DNA of 64,000 bases from Phycisphaerales bacterium (GCA_030149165.1 JASBRY010000009.1:310001-374000); one strand, 5' to 3'. Positions 26,763 through 37,270 are shown, counted from the stretch's first letter. The notes: generated by a model from the sequence alone, not told the origin. Numbers and translations are program-made.

Positions 26763-26846
26763 CTGCGCCATCTCCAGAGTGGCGCAGAGCAGATGCCCCA
26801 AAGTCCATTGCTCATTATCAGGGATGATCCTCCCTGTGCAATGGAC
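26763..26846. other. two further strong hairpins in the carB downstream region
   Basis: CTGCGCCA (26763-26770) pairs with TGGCGCAG (26780-26787) around a 9-base loop. A larger element pairs GTCCATTGC (26803-26811) with GCAATGGAC (26838-26846) and encloses an inner stem CAGGGA/TCCCTG (26819-26824 with 26831-26836). With the terminator they make three consecutive stem-loops between carB and the convergent glycosylase gene. Function unknown: they may be a 3' UTR stabiliser, a small RNA, or a bidirectional termination zone. Confidence 0.6.
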
Positions 26847-26884
26847 AACCTACTACAGATTCAGTCAATTGCAAAGAGAATTCT

Positions 26885-29800
26885 TCAAGAATGCGCGTGG
26901 TTCAGCGATACGTTGAGTCCGCTGAGGTCTTGTAACGCATGCACTCCCCAGAATCCCGCTCGCAGCGCCTCGATCGCGTGCACCGCTTGTCCCGCCGCAG
27001 TCGCTGTTGTGATCATCGGGATCCCCAATCGCACAGCCGTCGCGCGGATGCGTCCTTCATCCGTCTGCCAGCCAGTGCGTGTTGGTGTATTGATGACCAG
27101 TTGGATCTCGCCGTTCTGCATGAGATCGATGACATTGGGACGCGCACCCGCTTGGATCTTCTGCAAGACTTTCGGGCGCAGCCCGTGTCGCGCCAGTTCA
27201 TCCGCCGTGCCTTGTGTTGTAAAGACCGTGAAACCCATCGCCATCAGCGATCGCACGATCGGGATCATCGCGGGTTTATCTTCCTGTCGGACAGACACGA
27301 ACACGCCGCCGTCTTTCGGGAGTGAAACCCCAGCGGATTCCATCGCCTTGAGATACGCCGTGGGGAGCGAGACATCGACACCCATAACCTCACCCGTCGA
27401 TCGCATCTCAGGTCCGAGCACGAAGTCCACTCCAGGGAACTTGCGGAACGGGAACACCGGCGCTTTGACTGTGAAGTACCCCGCGTCTGGAATCTCTTTC
27501 GTCCCTTGTTCGCTCAATGAGACACCCATCATCGCCTTCGCGGCGACCGACGCCCAAGCGACCCCCTTGGACTTCCCAGCATACGGCACCGTCCGCGACG
27601 CACGCGGATTGACCTCGATGATGTACACCTCGTCGTCCTTGATCGCCATCTGGACATTCATCAAGCCGCAAACCTTGAGTTCCTGCGCGAGCTTGCGTGC
27701 GATGTCCTTGACCTGATCGAGCACCGCCGGACGGATCGTCGTCGTCGGGATCATGCAGGTCGAATCCCCAGAGTGCACACCCGCTTGCTCGATGTGCTCC
27801 ATGACCGCCGCGACGAACGCTTCGCCTGTTCCATCTCGGAAGTCCGCGACAACATCGACATCCAGTTCGGTCGCGCTGCTGAGGAACTGGTCAATCAGGA
27901 TCGGCGCATCATCCAGTCCCGACACATCCACGGCCGTCAGCATGTAATGCCTCAGCGCGGATTCATCAGAGCAGATCTCCATCCCGCGACCACCAAGGAC
28001 ATAACTCGGACGCACAAGCACCGGATACCCGATCCGACCCGCGATCTCGATCGCTTCATCAATAGAGCGCGCGATCCCCGATCCAGGACGACGCAGATCA
28101 AGCTTGGTCAGCAACTGATCGAACCGATCCCGATCCTCCGCACGATCAATCGCTTCCAGCGCTGTCCCGAGCATCGGGACACCCGCAAGATCGAGACCAT
28201 GCGCCAGATTCAACGGCGTTTGCCCGCCGTATTGAACCACAGTCCCCTTGAGATTCTGCGACAACTTCTCCGTCACATTGAGCACATCCTCAAGCGTCAA
28301 CGGCTCAAAGAACAACAAATCACTCGTGTCGTAATCCGTCGAGACCGTCTCGGGATTCGAGTTGATCATCACCGCGTCGTAACCGAGTTGTTGCGCCGAT
28401 TGCGCCGCATGGACACAGCAGTAGTCAAACTCGATCCCCTGACCGATGCGATTGGGACCACCGCCGAGGATGATGACCTTCTGCTTCGGATCAGTCTCCG
28501 CGAGCAATCGATCCCGAAGCTCACACTGTGCAGGGATCTCTTGTACCGATCCCTCTTCGTGGACCTTTCGGGTTCCTCGCTGATAGGTGGAGTAGTAGTA
28601 GGGGGTGATCGCTTCAAACTCAGCAGCGCAGGTGTCCACGCACTTGAAAACCGCATCGACTCCAAGCGACTTGCGATGATTGCGGACCTGCAGAATCGTC
28701 TCCGAACTGATGTTCCCAAGATACAGGTGCGCGAGCTGAGCATCGGAATATCCGAGCTCTTTCGCTCGTTGCATCAGCTCGCGATCGACATCACCGAGTT
28801 CCTTGACCGCGATGAGCCGGTCCTCAAACTGGACGAGTTCCTGGAACTGATAGAGGAAGAACTTGTCGATCCGCGTCAGCTCGTAAATCCGATCGATGCT
28901 CCATCCCATCTTCATCGCGTAGCGAATAAAGTAGAAACGCCCCTGCGAAGGGACCGATAGTTTGCGCGTCAGTGTGTCCTCGTGGATCGGCCATTCCACA
29001 TCACTCCCATCCGGGAGCTTCCCATCAACAGAACGCTCAGAGGCGAGCCATTTGTCGTTCTTGTCGAGTCCCAGTCCGAAGCGTTTAACCTCCATCGAGC
29101 GGATCACTTTTTGCAACGACTCTTTGAAGGTGCGTCCGATCGCCATCGCTTCGCCGACGGATTTCATCTGCGTCGTCAGTGTCTCGTCCGCTTCCGGGAA
29201 CTTCTCGAAGGTCCAGCGAGGCATCTTCGTCACGACATAATCAATCGTCGGCTCAAAGCACGCGCTCGTCGTCCCTGTGATGTCGTTGCGGAGCTCATCG
29301 AGCGTGTATCCCACCGCGAGCTTCGCCGCGATCTTCGCGATCGGGAATCCAGTTGCTTTGGATGCGAGCGCCGACGAACGCGACACACGCGGGTTCATCT
29401 CGATGACCACAAACTCGAATGGAGGTTCGGAACCATCCGCCGTAGGCTCCGGATTCGGATTGACCGCAAACTGGACATTCGATCCGCCCGTCTCCACCCC
29501 AACGGCGCGCATCACCGCCAGCGATGCGTCCCGCAGCACCTGGTATTCCTTATCCGTCAGTGTCAGCGACGGCGCGACCGTGACCGAATCCCCTGTGTGC
29601 ACCCCCATCGCGTCGATATTCTCGATCGAGCATACGACCACGCAGTTGTCTTTCTTGTCGCGCACGACCTCGAGCTCGTATTCCTTCCATCCAATGAGCG
29701 ACTTGTCGATCTGGATCTGCCCGATCATCGACGCGTTGATGCCGCGTGTGACGAGCTCCTCGAACTCGGCGCGGTTGTACGCGATGCCCCCACCCCATCC

Positions 29801-30340
29801 ACCGAGCGTGAACGCGGGACGCACAATCGCCGGCAATCCGATCTCCTCAGCAAACCCAAGCGCCTCCTGCAGCGACTCAACGGTTTTCGACTCCGGAGTC
29901 GCCAGACCGATCTCATCACAGATGTCGTTGAACACCTGACGATCCTCAGCGCGATGAATGATCTTCCGATCCGCGCCGATCATCTCGATTCCGAACTCTT
30001 CAAAGATCCCCTGATCACTCATCTCGCACGCGCAGTTGAGTGCCGTCTGTCCACCAAGCGTCGGGAGCACCGCGTCGATCGGGGTCCCAAGCTCGATCTC
30101 CTTCTCGATGATCTTGCGGACCGATTCCGGAGTGATCGGTTCGATGTAGGTCCGATCCGCGAACGCCGGATCCGTCATGATCGTCGCCGGATTCGAGTTG
30201 ACCAGCACAACCCGATACCCCTCGTCCTTCAGCGATTTACACGCCTGTGTTCCCGAATAATCAAACTCACATCCCTGCCCAATGACAATGGGTCCCGATC
30301 CGATCAGCAGAATAGTCTGCAGGTCATCGCGTCGTGGCAT
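26885..30340 (-). CDS. carB: carbamoyl-phosphate synthase large subunit
   Basis: 1,151 residues. Makes carbamoyl phosphate from bicarbonate, glutamine-derived ammonia and two ATP, for pyrimidine and arginine synthesis. It opens with [31 protein letters not shown]. The two homologous ATP-grasp halves are evident: [11 protein letters not shown] versus [12 protein letters not shown], and [20 protein letters not shown] versus [21 protein letters not shown]. An allosteric MGS-like domain is at the C-terminus ([25 protein letters not shown]). It is longer than E. coli CarB (1,073). No carA is in the window, so the small subunit is encoded elsewhere. Confidence 0.97.
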   Translation of the reverse strand: MPRRDDLQTILLIGSGPIVIGQGCEFDYSGTQACKSLKDEGYRVVLVNSNPATIMTDPAFADRTYIEPITPESVRKIIEKEIELGTPIDAVLPTLGGQTALNCACEMSDQGIFEEFGIEMIGADRKIIHRAEDRQVFNDICDEIGLATPESKTVESLQEALGFAEEIGLPAIVRPAFTLGGWGGGIAYNRAEFEELVTRGINASMIGQIQIDKSLIGWKEYELEVVRDKKDNCVVVCSIENIDAMGVHTGDSVTVAPSLTLTDKEYQVLRDASLAVMRAVGVETGGSNVQFAVNPNPEPTADGSEPPFEFVVIEMNPRVSRSSALASKATGFPIAKIAAKLAVGYTLDELRNDITGTTSACFEPTIDYVVTKMPRWTFEKFPEADETLTTQMKSVGEAMAIGRTFKESLQKVIRSMEVKRFGLGLDKNDKWLASERSVDGKLPDGSDVEWPIHEDTLTRKLSVPSQGRFYFIRYAMKMGWSIDRIYELTRIDKFFLYQFQELVQFEDRLIAVKELGDVDRELMQRAKELGYSDAQLAHLYLGNISSETILQVRNHRKSLGVDAVFKCVDTCAAEFEAITPYYYSTYQRGTRKVHEEGSVQEIPAQCELRDRLLAETDPKQKVIILGGGPNRIGQGIEFDYCCVHAAQSAQQLGYDAVMINSNPETVSTDYDTSDLLFFEPLTLEDVLNVTEKLSQNLKGTVVQYGGQTPLNLAHGLDLAGVPMLGTALEAIDRAEDRDRFDQLLTKLDLRRPGSGIARSIDEAIEIAGRIGYPVLVRPSYVLGGRGMEICSDESALRHYMLTAVDVSGLDDAPILIDQFLSSATELDVDVVADFRDGTGEAFVAAVMEHIEQAGVHSGDSTCMIPTTTIRPAVLDQVKDIARKLAQELKVCGLMNVQMAIKDDEVYIIEVNPRASRTVPYAGKSKGVAWASVAAKAMMGVSLSEQGTKEIPDAGYFTVKAPVFPFRKFPGVDFVLGPEMRSTGEVMGVDVSLPTAYLKAMESAGVSLPKDGGVFVSVRQEDKPAMIPIVRSLMAMGFTVFTTQGTADELARHGLRPKVLQKIQAGARPNVIDLMQNGEIQLVINTPTRTGWQTDEGRIRATAVRLGIPMITTATAAGQAVHAIEALRAGFWGVHALQDLSGLNVSLNHAHS

Positions 30341-30574
30341 TCAGTGATTCCTGTGTTTTGGCATTCATGAAGAAGGTCCGGAAATATCAAGCAAGAGGCG
30401 CAAACTGGACAAGTGTAGCCCTGATCCCTGCCCCGAGTTTGAACCGAGAGATAACGATCATCCGCGTCCGATTCGATGAACCCGAGCCGCTCACCCTCGT
30501 AAGATCAATCACCGGGCCTGAAGGTTCGATATCCCTGATCTGGTGCACCCTTCGCGCCCTCTGGAGAAATGCCT

Positions 30575-32416
30575 ATGTGCGGCATCGTTGCTTACATCGG
30601 AAACAAACCAGCTCAGCCCCTCCTCATCGAAGGACTCAAGAGACTCGAATACCGCGGATACGACTCCGCAGGACTCGCCGCGATCAACGGCAATGGTCTC
30701 CAGATCGCCAAAGCCGTCGGACGCGTCGCGAACCTCGAAGCCGAGCTCGAAACCCTCGGCGGGATCCACGGCTCCATCGGGATCGCGCACACGCGATGGG
30801 CAACCCACGGCGGGGTGACTAAAGAAAACGCACACCCGCACCGAGACCACGATCACGGCATCGCACTCATCCACAACGGGATCATCGAAAACTACGCCTC
30901 GCTCCGCAAACTCCTCGAGGAGAAGGGGCACCAGTTCGATACCGAGACCGATACCGAAGTCCTCGGGATGCTTATCTCCCACCTCTACGATCCAGACAAC
31001 GGCGTTGATCTGGAGAAAGCCGTCCAAGCCGCGTTGCGAGAAGTCCGCGGCGCCTACGCGATCGCTGTGATCTGTGAGAAAGAACCCGATGTGATGGTTT
31101 GCGCTCGCAAAGGTTCACCCCTCCTCGTCGGGATCGGATCGGGAGAGTACATCGTCGCGTCCGATCCGTCTGCGATCATCGCGCACGCATCCCAAGCGAT
31201 CACCCTCGATGACTACTCCGTCGCTCGTCTGACCCGCGATGGATTCCGCACGACAACAGTCGACAATGTCGAGCTCTCTCCAAAGGTCATGCAGTTGGAG
31301 ATGGACCTCGAAGAGATCGAGCTCGGATCATTCGAGCACTACATGCTCAAAGAGATCTACGAGCAACCCGAAGCGCTCCGTCGATGCTTGCGTGGACGCC
31401 TTGACGAGAACGAAGGGAAAGTCGTTCTCGGAGGTCTCAACGCGTACGCACAGGAGCTCGTCAAGTCTCGCCGCGTCATCCTCACCGCACAAGGCACGGC
31501 ACTCCACTCCGCGATGATCGGAGAATACCTGCTTGAGGACCTCGCAAAGATCCCTGCAGAGTGCGAGTACGCGAGCGAGTTCCGCTATCGCAATCCGCTC
31601 ATCGAAGACCGCTCCGTCGTCGTCGCTGTGTCCCAATCAGGAGAAACCGCCGACACACTCGCGGCTCTCCACGAAGCGAAAGACCGTGGCGCGCTGTCAC
31701 TCGGCGTCATCAATGTCGTCGGATCCACGATCCCGCGCGAGACCGATGCCGGTGTCTACCTGCGTGTTGGACCTGAAATCGGGGTCGCGTCCACCAAAGC
31801 ATTCACAGGACAAGTCGCTGTCCTCACGATGATCTCCCTGTTCATGGCGCGTCGTCGCATGATGTCCCCAGAAGCCTCCGCGAGACTCATGGCGGAACTC
31901 AAGCGCGTCCCAGACATGATCGAGCAGGTCCTGACGACCGACAAACGCATCGCCGAGATCACCGCCAAGTATGTCCATCGCGACAACTGGCTGTTCCTGG
32001 GACGCGGATACAACTATCCGACGGCGATGGAAGGGGCGCTCAAGCTCAAGGAAATCTCCTACATCCACGCCGAGGGCATGCCCGCCGCGGAAATGAAGCA
32101 CGGCCCCATCGCGCTGATCGACGAAGGCATGCCCGTCGTCTTCATCGCCAACCAGGGGAACCAGTACGACAAGGTCCTGAGCAACATCGAAGAAGTCCGC
32201 GCAAGAGGTGGTCATGTCATCGCCGTCGCAACCGAAGGCGACAAACAGATCGAAACGCTCGCCGAAGATGTTCTGTATGTCCCAGCGGTCGAGGAATGCC
32301 TGAGCCCGATGGTGACCGTAGTCCCGCTCCAACTCCTCGCGTACCACGCCGCATTGTTGCGAGGCCACGATGTCGACAAGCCGAGGAACCTTGCCAAGTC
32401 TGTCACAGTCGAATGA
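30575..32416 (+). CDS. glmS: glutamine-fructose-6-phosphate aminotransferase (isomerizing)
   Basis: 613 residues from the ATG at 30575. This start was chosen over the ATG six bases earlier because it puts Cys directly after Met, as the N-terminal catalytic Cys of class II glutamine amidotransferases requires (CGIVAYIGNKPAQP). GGAG lies 10 bases upstream. The glutaminase domain has YRGYDSAG and THGGVTKENAHPH. Two SIS isomerase domains follow (VSQSGETADTLAAL; HAEGMPAAEMKHGPIALID). The ending DKPRNLAKSVTVE is characteristic. It commits fructose-6-phosphate to glucosamine-6-phosphate for peptidoglycan and LPS precursors. No glmS ribozyme-like structure was recognised in the ~230-base upstream gap. 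Confidence 0.97.
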   Translation: MCGIVAYIGNKPAQPLLIEGLKRLEYRGYDSAGLAAINGNGLQIAKAVGRVANLEAELETLGGIHGSIGIAHTRWATHGGVTKENAHPHRDHDHGIALIHNGIIENYASLRKLLEEKGHQFDTETDTEVLGMLISHLYDPDNGVDLEKAVQAALREVRGAYAIAVICEKEPDVMVCARKGSPLLVGIGSGEYIVASDPSAIIAHASQAITLDDYSVARLTRDGFRTTTVDNVELSPKVMQLEMDLEEIELGSFEHYMLKEIYEQPEALRRCLRGRLDENEGKVVLGGLNAYAQELVKSRRVILTAQGTALHSAMIGEYLLEDLAKIPAECEYASEFRYRNPLIEDRSVVVAVSQSGETADTLAALHEAKDRGALSLGVINVVGSTIPRETDAGVYLRVGPEIGVASTKAFTGQVAVLTMISLFMARRRMMSPEASARLMAELKRVPDMIEQVLTTDKRIAEITAKYVHRDNWLFLGRGYNYPTAMEGALKLKEISYIHAEGMPAAEMKHGPIALIDEGMPVVFIANQGNQYDKVLSNIEEVRARGGHVIAVATEGDKQIETLAEDVLYVPAVEECLSPMVTVVPLQLLAYHAALLRGHDVDKPRNLAKSVTVE

Positions 32417-32523
32417 TGAAAGTCCGTTTTAGACTTACAAACCTCCCATAAAAGCCTGCTCCTCTCTCAAGTCCCATATCAAAGGTTCCGATACCCAAGG
32501 AGAATCTTTGTTCAGGGACCGAT

Positions 32524-33135
32524 ATGACCACACAGATCGCGACATCCCAATCACGCGGAACCATTCGGCGCTTGCCCGTCGAGTTTGAGTCCAACCAAGG
32601 ACTCCGCACCGATGAGTTGATCCTGCGTCCGCTCGGATTTGCCGATGAAACCGCGTTCACAATGGCGCTCAACCGCTCTCGTCTCCCGCTCCGCAAATGG
32701 ATCCCCCTCGAGTCCAAAGGACAATCCACGAGCGACTTCTTCCAAACCCAAGTCCAGAAGGCGATCGAAGGCGATCAGTCCAAATCCGCCTGCCGACGGG
32801 CGATTTTCCTCAACGACAACACCTTTGTCGGGATGGTCAACCTCATCAAGATCGAGCGCGGCATGGAATGGACCGCCGAGGTCAATTACTGGATCGACAA
32901 CGCACAAGCCGGCAAAGGTCTCGCGACCAAAGCACTCGAAGCGATCCTCGACCACGCGTTCGCCGACATGCCCATGGGACTGGGACTCCATCAAGTCCGC
33001 GCCCAGATCTGCTTGGACAATCCAGGATCAGTCCGCGTCGCCGAGAAACTCGGCTTCAAGAACTCGGGACACAAAGACCTCCTCGAGATCAACAACGCGA
33101 TGATCATGCATCACGAGTTCACGCGATCAGCATAA
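32524..33135 (+). CDS. GNAT family N-acetyltransferase (RimJ/RimL type)
   Basis: 203 residues. RimJ/RimL-like acetyltransferase: LILRPLGFADETAF near residue 37 is the usual opening, AEVNYWIDNAQAGKGLATKALEAIL contains the acetyl-CoA-binding QxGKGxAT-type loop, and LHQVRAQICLDNPGSVRVAEKLGF is the standard C-terminal motif with the conserved Asn-x-x-S. AGGGA lies five bases before the ATG. Such enzymes acetylate ribosomal protein N-termini or small amines. It probably follows glmS by chance, or shares its transcript and the weak terminator downstream. Confidence 0.9.
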   Translation: MTTQIATSQSRGTIRRLPVEFESNQGLRTDELILRPLGFADETAFTMALNRSRLPLRKWIPLESKGQSTSDFFQTQVQKAIEGDQSKSACRRAIFLNDNTFVGMVNLIKIERGMEWTAEVNYWIDNAQAGKGLATKALEAILDHAFADMPMGLGLHQVRAQICLDNPGSVRVAEKLGFKNSGHKDLLEINNAMIMHHEFTRSA

Positions 33136-33166
33136 CCACTCAAAATCCAAACAAATAATGACAAAT

Positions 33167-33199
33167 CTGAGCGACCGCTCGGAGAATTTTCGATTTTTC
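33167..33199 (+). terminator. weak Rho-independent terminator after the GNAT gene
   Basis: CTGAGC (33167-33172) pairs with GCTCGG (33177-33182, one G-T pair) around a GACC loop. An AT-rich tract with TTTT and TTTTT runs follows. It lies about 30 bases after the acetyltransferase stop codon. The stem is short, so confidence is modest. Confidence 0.45.
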
Positions 33200-33239
33200 A
33201 GATGCTCCAAGTCAGCAATTCAACACACAAGTGGCTCGC

Positions 33240-33349
33240 GGCTTGATACATTTATAAAACGCTATTAATCTTTGTATATCAATGATTTGCATGATTTTAA
33301 GTAGGCCATGATTGGGTGACAAAATCAACAGTTTGGCCCATGATCGGGT
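33240..33349 (+). promoter_or_regulatory. AT-rich control region with repeated 11-14 base element upstream of the GH35 gene
   Basis: The ~290 bases between the acetyltransferase and the GH35 gene are markedly AT-rich compared with the rest of the window. They contain a near-perfect direct repeat: GGCCATGATTGGGT at 33304-33317 and GGCCCATGATCGGGT at 33335-33349, about 32 bases apart (three helical turns). An interrupted inverted repeat (TTGATACA at about 33244, and TGTATATCAA about 30 bases on) lies upstream. These could be operator sites or promoter elements for the glycosidase. No convincing -35/-10 pair could be fixed. Confidence 0.4.
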
Positions 33350-33427
33350 TCTCCAAATTTGCCTTTCAGACGATGCCGCATACGGTCTAGGTTCGCATTC
33401 ATTTCCAAAAATGGGAGCCCAAGACCA

Positions 33428-36190
33428 ATGCCGACAACCAACTACGACTCGCGCACACTGTCCATCGACGGCAAACGAATCTGGATCGTCTCCGGATCCA
33501 TGCACTTCCAGCGCATCCCGCACGAACTCTGGGAAGACCGCATCCGCACCGCCAAAGCCGCGGGCGTCAACACCATCGAGACTCCCATCTTCTGGAACCT
33601 CATCGAACCTCGTCCCGGCTCGTACAACTTCAAAGACAACAACGACATCAAAGAGTTCCTCTCACTGCTCGCCAAGCACGAGATGTACGCGATCATCCGT
33701 CCCGGCCCATTCGTCGGCGCTGGATGGGACCTCGGTGGACTCCCGGCTTGGCTCCTCAACATCCCAGAACTCCAACTCCGCGCCCCGAATCAGCCGTTCC
33801 TCGAAGCCGTTGGAAAGTACTTCAACGCACTCGCGAAGCAGATCAAGTCGATGCAAGCGTCCGTCACCAAAGGCGGCCCGCTCATCATGGTCCAGAACGA
33901 ATCCCAATGGGACTGCGACGATCAGCAAGCAGCGCCCAAGTACCTCGGAGAACTCGCACGCTACCTCCGCGAAGCGGGATTCACGGTTCCCAAGATCAAC
34001 GCCAACAACCTCTGGCAAGGCGTCGAAGGCGAGATCGATGGATGGACAGGTGAAGGTGACATGTTCGCGATCATGCGCCAGCTCAAAGCCGTGCGCCCAG
34101 ACCAACCAACCATCGTGATTGACTACGGCCCACTCCGCCGTCCGATCTTCGGACAAGAACTCGAAGCACCAGTCGATGGATACACACTCCAGCGTCAACT
34201 TGGGGAGATCATGTCCGCCGGAGGTCAGTTCAACCTTGCCAACTTCATGTCCGGCACTTCCTTCGGGTTCTGGGCCGGACAAGCATCCGCCGGAGAACCC
34301 TGCGCCTACGCACCAACCTACGACGCCGGAGCGCTCATCGACGAGCACGGGCGTATGACCAGCGAGATGGGACCCGTGCGTCGATTGCTGACCTTCGGAT
34401 CATCCTTCTCCCGCGTGCTCGCGCACACAGAGAACAACACCCCGCCCGTCGTCATCGACCCGGTCGTCGACGAGGACGCGATCCAGGGACACATCGTCAA
34501 CCAGATGAACGGCTCCCAAGGGAACATCATCTTCATCTTCTCTCCACCAAAGGCCAAAGCCGGAACGATCAACCTGCTGCTCTCAGACGGCTCGTCGCTC
34601 CCAGTGCGATTGGGTTCCCAGCGCGTCCACTGGTGCTTGACGGATTACAACATTTCTCCGAAGCACACGCTCGATTACACCTCACTCTGCGCGCTGAGCA
34701 CCACTGAAGACATGATCGTGCTCTTCGGACCAGGCGGTGGGGTCGGAGAAGTCTCCATCAACTCCTCGCCGCTCGTTGTTGAGATCCCGAAGGGACGCAA
34801 ACCAGTCGCGGTCATGCACGAAGGGGTCTGTGTTGTCATCGTCTCCGAGGATGTCATCGACGAAACCTTCATGCACGGCTCCGAAGTCTTCGTCGGCGTC
34901 CACGGCTTGACTGAAGATGGAGAACCGATCCCGTCACCCAACGGCAAAACTCACACGCATGTCACTCCAGACGGCAACGCAAAAACAACCACCACCAAGT
35001 ACCTCGATCGCGATCCAGGAGAGAAAGCACCAAAGATTGCTCTTGGAAACTGGGAATGCGCACAAACCGAACTCCACATCGATGGGTCCAGCCCACGCTA
35101 CGCTGTGATCCCCGGACCAGCAGATCTGTCCGAACTCGGCACACCGTACGGCTACGGCTGGTACAAGATCGATGTGAAATCCCTCCCAAGCGGGAAGGTC
35201 AATGTCGTGGCGCCGAGCTCACGAGATCGGATCCAGTTCTTCCTCGATGGTGAACCCATCGGGATGATCGGATCAGGTCCTGGCGCATCAGATTCCATCG
35301 CGCTGCCACTCAAAGCGGGATCCGAAAGCCTGATCGCGCTCGCGGACAACACCGGAAGGATCTCCGGCGGTTCGGTCATGGACGAGAACAAGGGACTCTA
35401 TGGACACCTCATCGAGGACACCCCATTCAAACCAGGCAAAGCGAAGGTCGTCACGGGCGATCCGATCGATGTCCTTGGATACACCTCCCCAGTCTTCGGC
35501 GTCCGCGAAGGAGAAACCACACACCATAATCGACTCCAGTGGTCCTTCAAGCACCTCAAGAAATCATCCATTCATATGGAGATCCCGCCGATCAACGCAC
35601 GCGTGATTGTCCTGCTCAACGATGAACCAATCAAACTCGTCGGCGCGATGCGTCGCACCACCATCGAGCTTGATGATGAAGCAACCAAGCGAGGCAACAA
35701 TGTTCTTGAACTGGCGCTGCACCTTGATTCGCCGAGCCATGAACTCGCTGATGAACTGTCCGATGAGATCCTCGCAACACTCACCAAGCAAGTAAAGTTC
35801 ACCGAGGGTGCCAATGTCATCTCCGAGAAATGCGAGTGGTCCTTCGCGAAGTGGGAAGCACCCGCTGAGATCGACTTCGATTCAGTCAGCAAGTCCAAGC
35901 TCTCATCAACCGGAAAGCCGAGCTGGTGGAAGACGACCTTTGAAGCGCCAGAGATGGACCTCGCGATCTCGCTTGACACAAGCGGACTGACAAAGGGGCA
36001 GGTCTACATCAACGGCAACGCGCTCGGACGCTTCTTCTCATCCACAGCAGACGGCAAAGCGGTTGAGCCTTCACTCAATCTCGCGATCCCATCCTGCTGG
36101 ATCAATGAAGATTCAAACAACGAGCTGCTGATCTTTGATGAGCACGGCGCTTCACCCTCGAAGGTGAAGCTGATCGTCGAACGACGCTAA
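33428..36190 (+). CDS. GH35 family beta-galactosidase-like protein
   Basis: 920 residues from the ATG at 33428. The N-terminal TIM barrel is GH35: SGSMHFQRIPHELWEDRIRT, GVNTIETPIFWNLIEPRPGSYNF, IIRPGPFVGAGWDLGGLPAWLL and FNLANFMSGTSFGFWAGQ. The acid/base is Glu158 in MVQNESQ (family ENEY). The nucleophile region, usually SEFYPGW, reads VIDYGPLRRP with Asp232 where Glu is expected. The barrel is followed by about 600 residues of beta-rich modules, including a jelly-roll with FEAPEMDLAI and VYINGNALGRFF. No signal peptide is visible. Predicted to act on beta-galactosides or related sugars, but activity is uncertain given Asp232. Confidence 0.85.
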   Translation: MPTTNYDSRTLSIDGKRIWIVSGSMHFQRIPHELWEDRIRTAKAAGVNTIETPIFWNLIEPRPGSYNFKDNNDIKEFLSLLAKHEMYAIIRPGPFVGAGWDLGGLPAWLLNIPELQLRAPNQPFLEAVGKYFNALAKQIKSMQASVTKGGPLIMVQNESQWDCDDQQAAPKYLGELARYLREAGFTVPKINANNLWQGVEGEIDGWTGEGDMFAIMRQLKAVRPDQPTIVIDYGPLRRPIFGQELEAPVDGYTLQRQLGEIMSAGGQFNLANFMSGTSFGFWAGQASAGEPCAYAPTYDAGALIDEHGRMTSEMGPVRRLLTFGSSFSRVLAHTENNTPPVVIDPVVDEDAIQGHIVNQMNGSQGNIIFIFSPPKAKAGTINLLLSDGSSLPVRLGSQRVHWCLTDYNISPKHTLDYTSLCALSTTEDMIVLFGPGGGVGEVSINSSPLVVEIPKGRKPVAVMHEGVCVVIVSEDVIDETFMHGSEVFVGVHGLTEDGEPIPSPNGKTHTHVTPDGNAKTTTTKYLDRDPGEKAPKIALGNWECAQTELHIDGSSPRYAVIPGPADLSELGTPYGYGWYKIDVKSLPSGKVNVVAPSSRDRIQFFLDGEPIGMIGSGPGASDSIALPLKAGSESLIALADNTGRISGGSVMDENKGLYGHLIEDTPFKPGKAKVVTGDPIDVLGYTSPVFGVREGETTHHNRLQWSFKHLKKSSIHMEIPPINARVIVLLNDEPIKLVGAMRRTTIELDDEATKRGNNVLELALHLDSPSHELADELSDEILATLTKQVKFTEGANVISEKCEWSFAKWEAPAEIDFDSVSKSKLSSTGKPSWWKTTFEAPEMDLAISLDTSGLTKGQVYINGNALGRFFSSTADGKAVEPSLNLAIPSCWINEDSNNELLIFDEHGASPSKVKLIVERR

Positions 36191-36193
36191 GAC

Positions 36194-37270
36194 TCAATCG
36201 TCTGGTTGTCCGAGCGATTCCATCTCGTTGGTCAGGTCCTCGAGTTGTTTCTGCGCCTCACGCAGCTCGCGCATCGCGGTATCGAGCTTGTCTTTGAGCG
36301 ATTGATCGTTCGGCTGCTCAAGCATCTGCTTGTCGTATTCCTTGATCCCACCCTTGAGCAGTTTGAGCCGGAGATTCACGATGCTCAGTTCTCTGGACAG
36401 CTCGATCCGACGCGCCTGGACCATCGCATCTTCTGCATTGTCCTTGTTGGACCAAGGCTCGATGCGCCCACGCGTGATCATCCCTGTGCCGACATGCACA
36501 TCGCGTCCGGCGCCCGCGTTGACCACTCTCGGAGATCGCCGAGCGTTGCTCGCACGGAACGCGCCCGGCTCTTCCGGATACCCCGCTTCGACCCAATCAT
36601 CGACACTGATACCGCTGCCAATGCTTTGACTCTCTGGGAGCACGATCCCTTGACGCATCCAGCGGAGTCGGATCGCGCGCTCCGCGATGTGCGGGCTGAT
36701 CGGAGCCGCTCCACGCAGAAACTTGTACGAACCAAGCGGCAGATCCAGATCGAGCACCCGCTCCCCTCGCTCGATGATCACATTCATCGACTCGCCTGGA
36801 TCATGACTCAGGATCATCGCGCGCAGGTCATCCGATTCAATCAACGGCTGTCCATCCGCACGAACGATCAGATCTCCAGGGACCAGCATCGCCGCAGCGG
36901 GAAACTGTTCAACCTCCTGCACGACTGTCCTGATTTCAACCCCTCCATCACGCATCGCGCCGAACCCCACGCCGAGCCCCGCTTTGGTCGTGCGTCCGAA
37001 GAGTTCTCTGGACGCAATCCACAACCGATGCCGTGCTTCTGCAGAGAGGTCGTCGCGCTCAAGCATCGGCGCGATCATGCTCAGCTCGAATCCCTCGTTC
37101 GGATTCCCAATCATCTGCATCGATTGCTCGCGGACAATCCATGAAGGGTCATCCAGCAGCGATACCAACTGCGACAATCGCTGCTCAGATCGCTGGACAT
37201 CCTGCGCTTGTGAGACAGCAGCAATCACTGCCAATCCAACCACTGCTGAGATGATATATTCCCGGATCAT
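36194..37270 (-). CDS. exported PDZ-domain protein with C-terminal coiled coil
   Basis: 358 residues from the ATG at 37270. The N-terminal hydrophobic stretch (YIISAVVGLAVIAAVSQA) is a signal peptide. Then a short HEAT-like segment (LVSLLDDPSWIVREQSMQMI), and a PDZ domain around residues 100-180 (GLGVGFGAMRDG, AAMLVPGDLIVRADGQPLIESDDLRAMI). A disordered region and a ~70-residue coiled coil follow (RIELSRELSIVNLRLKLLKGG ... AMRELREAQKQLEDLTNEM). No protease domain is present, so it is probably an envelope adaptor. The gene converges on the GH35 gene with only three bases between stops. Confidence 0.75.
   Translation of the reverse strand: MIREYIISAVVGLAVIAAVSQAQDVQRSEQRLSQLVSLLDDPSWIVREQSMQMIGNPNEGFELSMIAPMLERDDLSAEARHRLWIASRELFGRTTKAGLGVGFGAMRDGGVEIRTVVQEVEQFPAAAMLVPGDLIVRADGQPLIESDDLRAMILSHDPGESMNVIIERGERVLDLDLPLGSYKFLRGAAPISPHIAERAIRLRWMRQGIVLPESQSIGSGISVDDWVEAGYPEEPGAFRASNARRSPRVVNAGAGRDVHVGTGMITRGRIEPWSNKDNAEDAMVQARRIELSRELSIVNLRLKLLKGGIKEYDKQMLEQPNDQSLKDKLDTAMRELREAQKQLEDLTNEMESLGQPDD

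Noticed and set aside
27773-30370. Two long Arg/His-rich plus-strand frames opposite carB
   Set aside because: They are antisense to a certain carB and have the composition of GC-rich shadow frames.
30341-30574. Possible glmS riboswitch or ribozyme upstream of glmS
   Set aside because: No pseudoknotted glmS-type core could be recognised in the 230 bases; nothing else clear was seen there.
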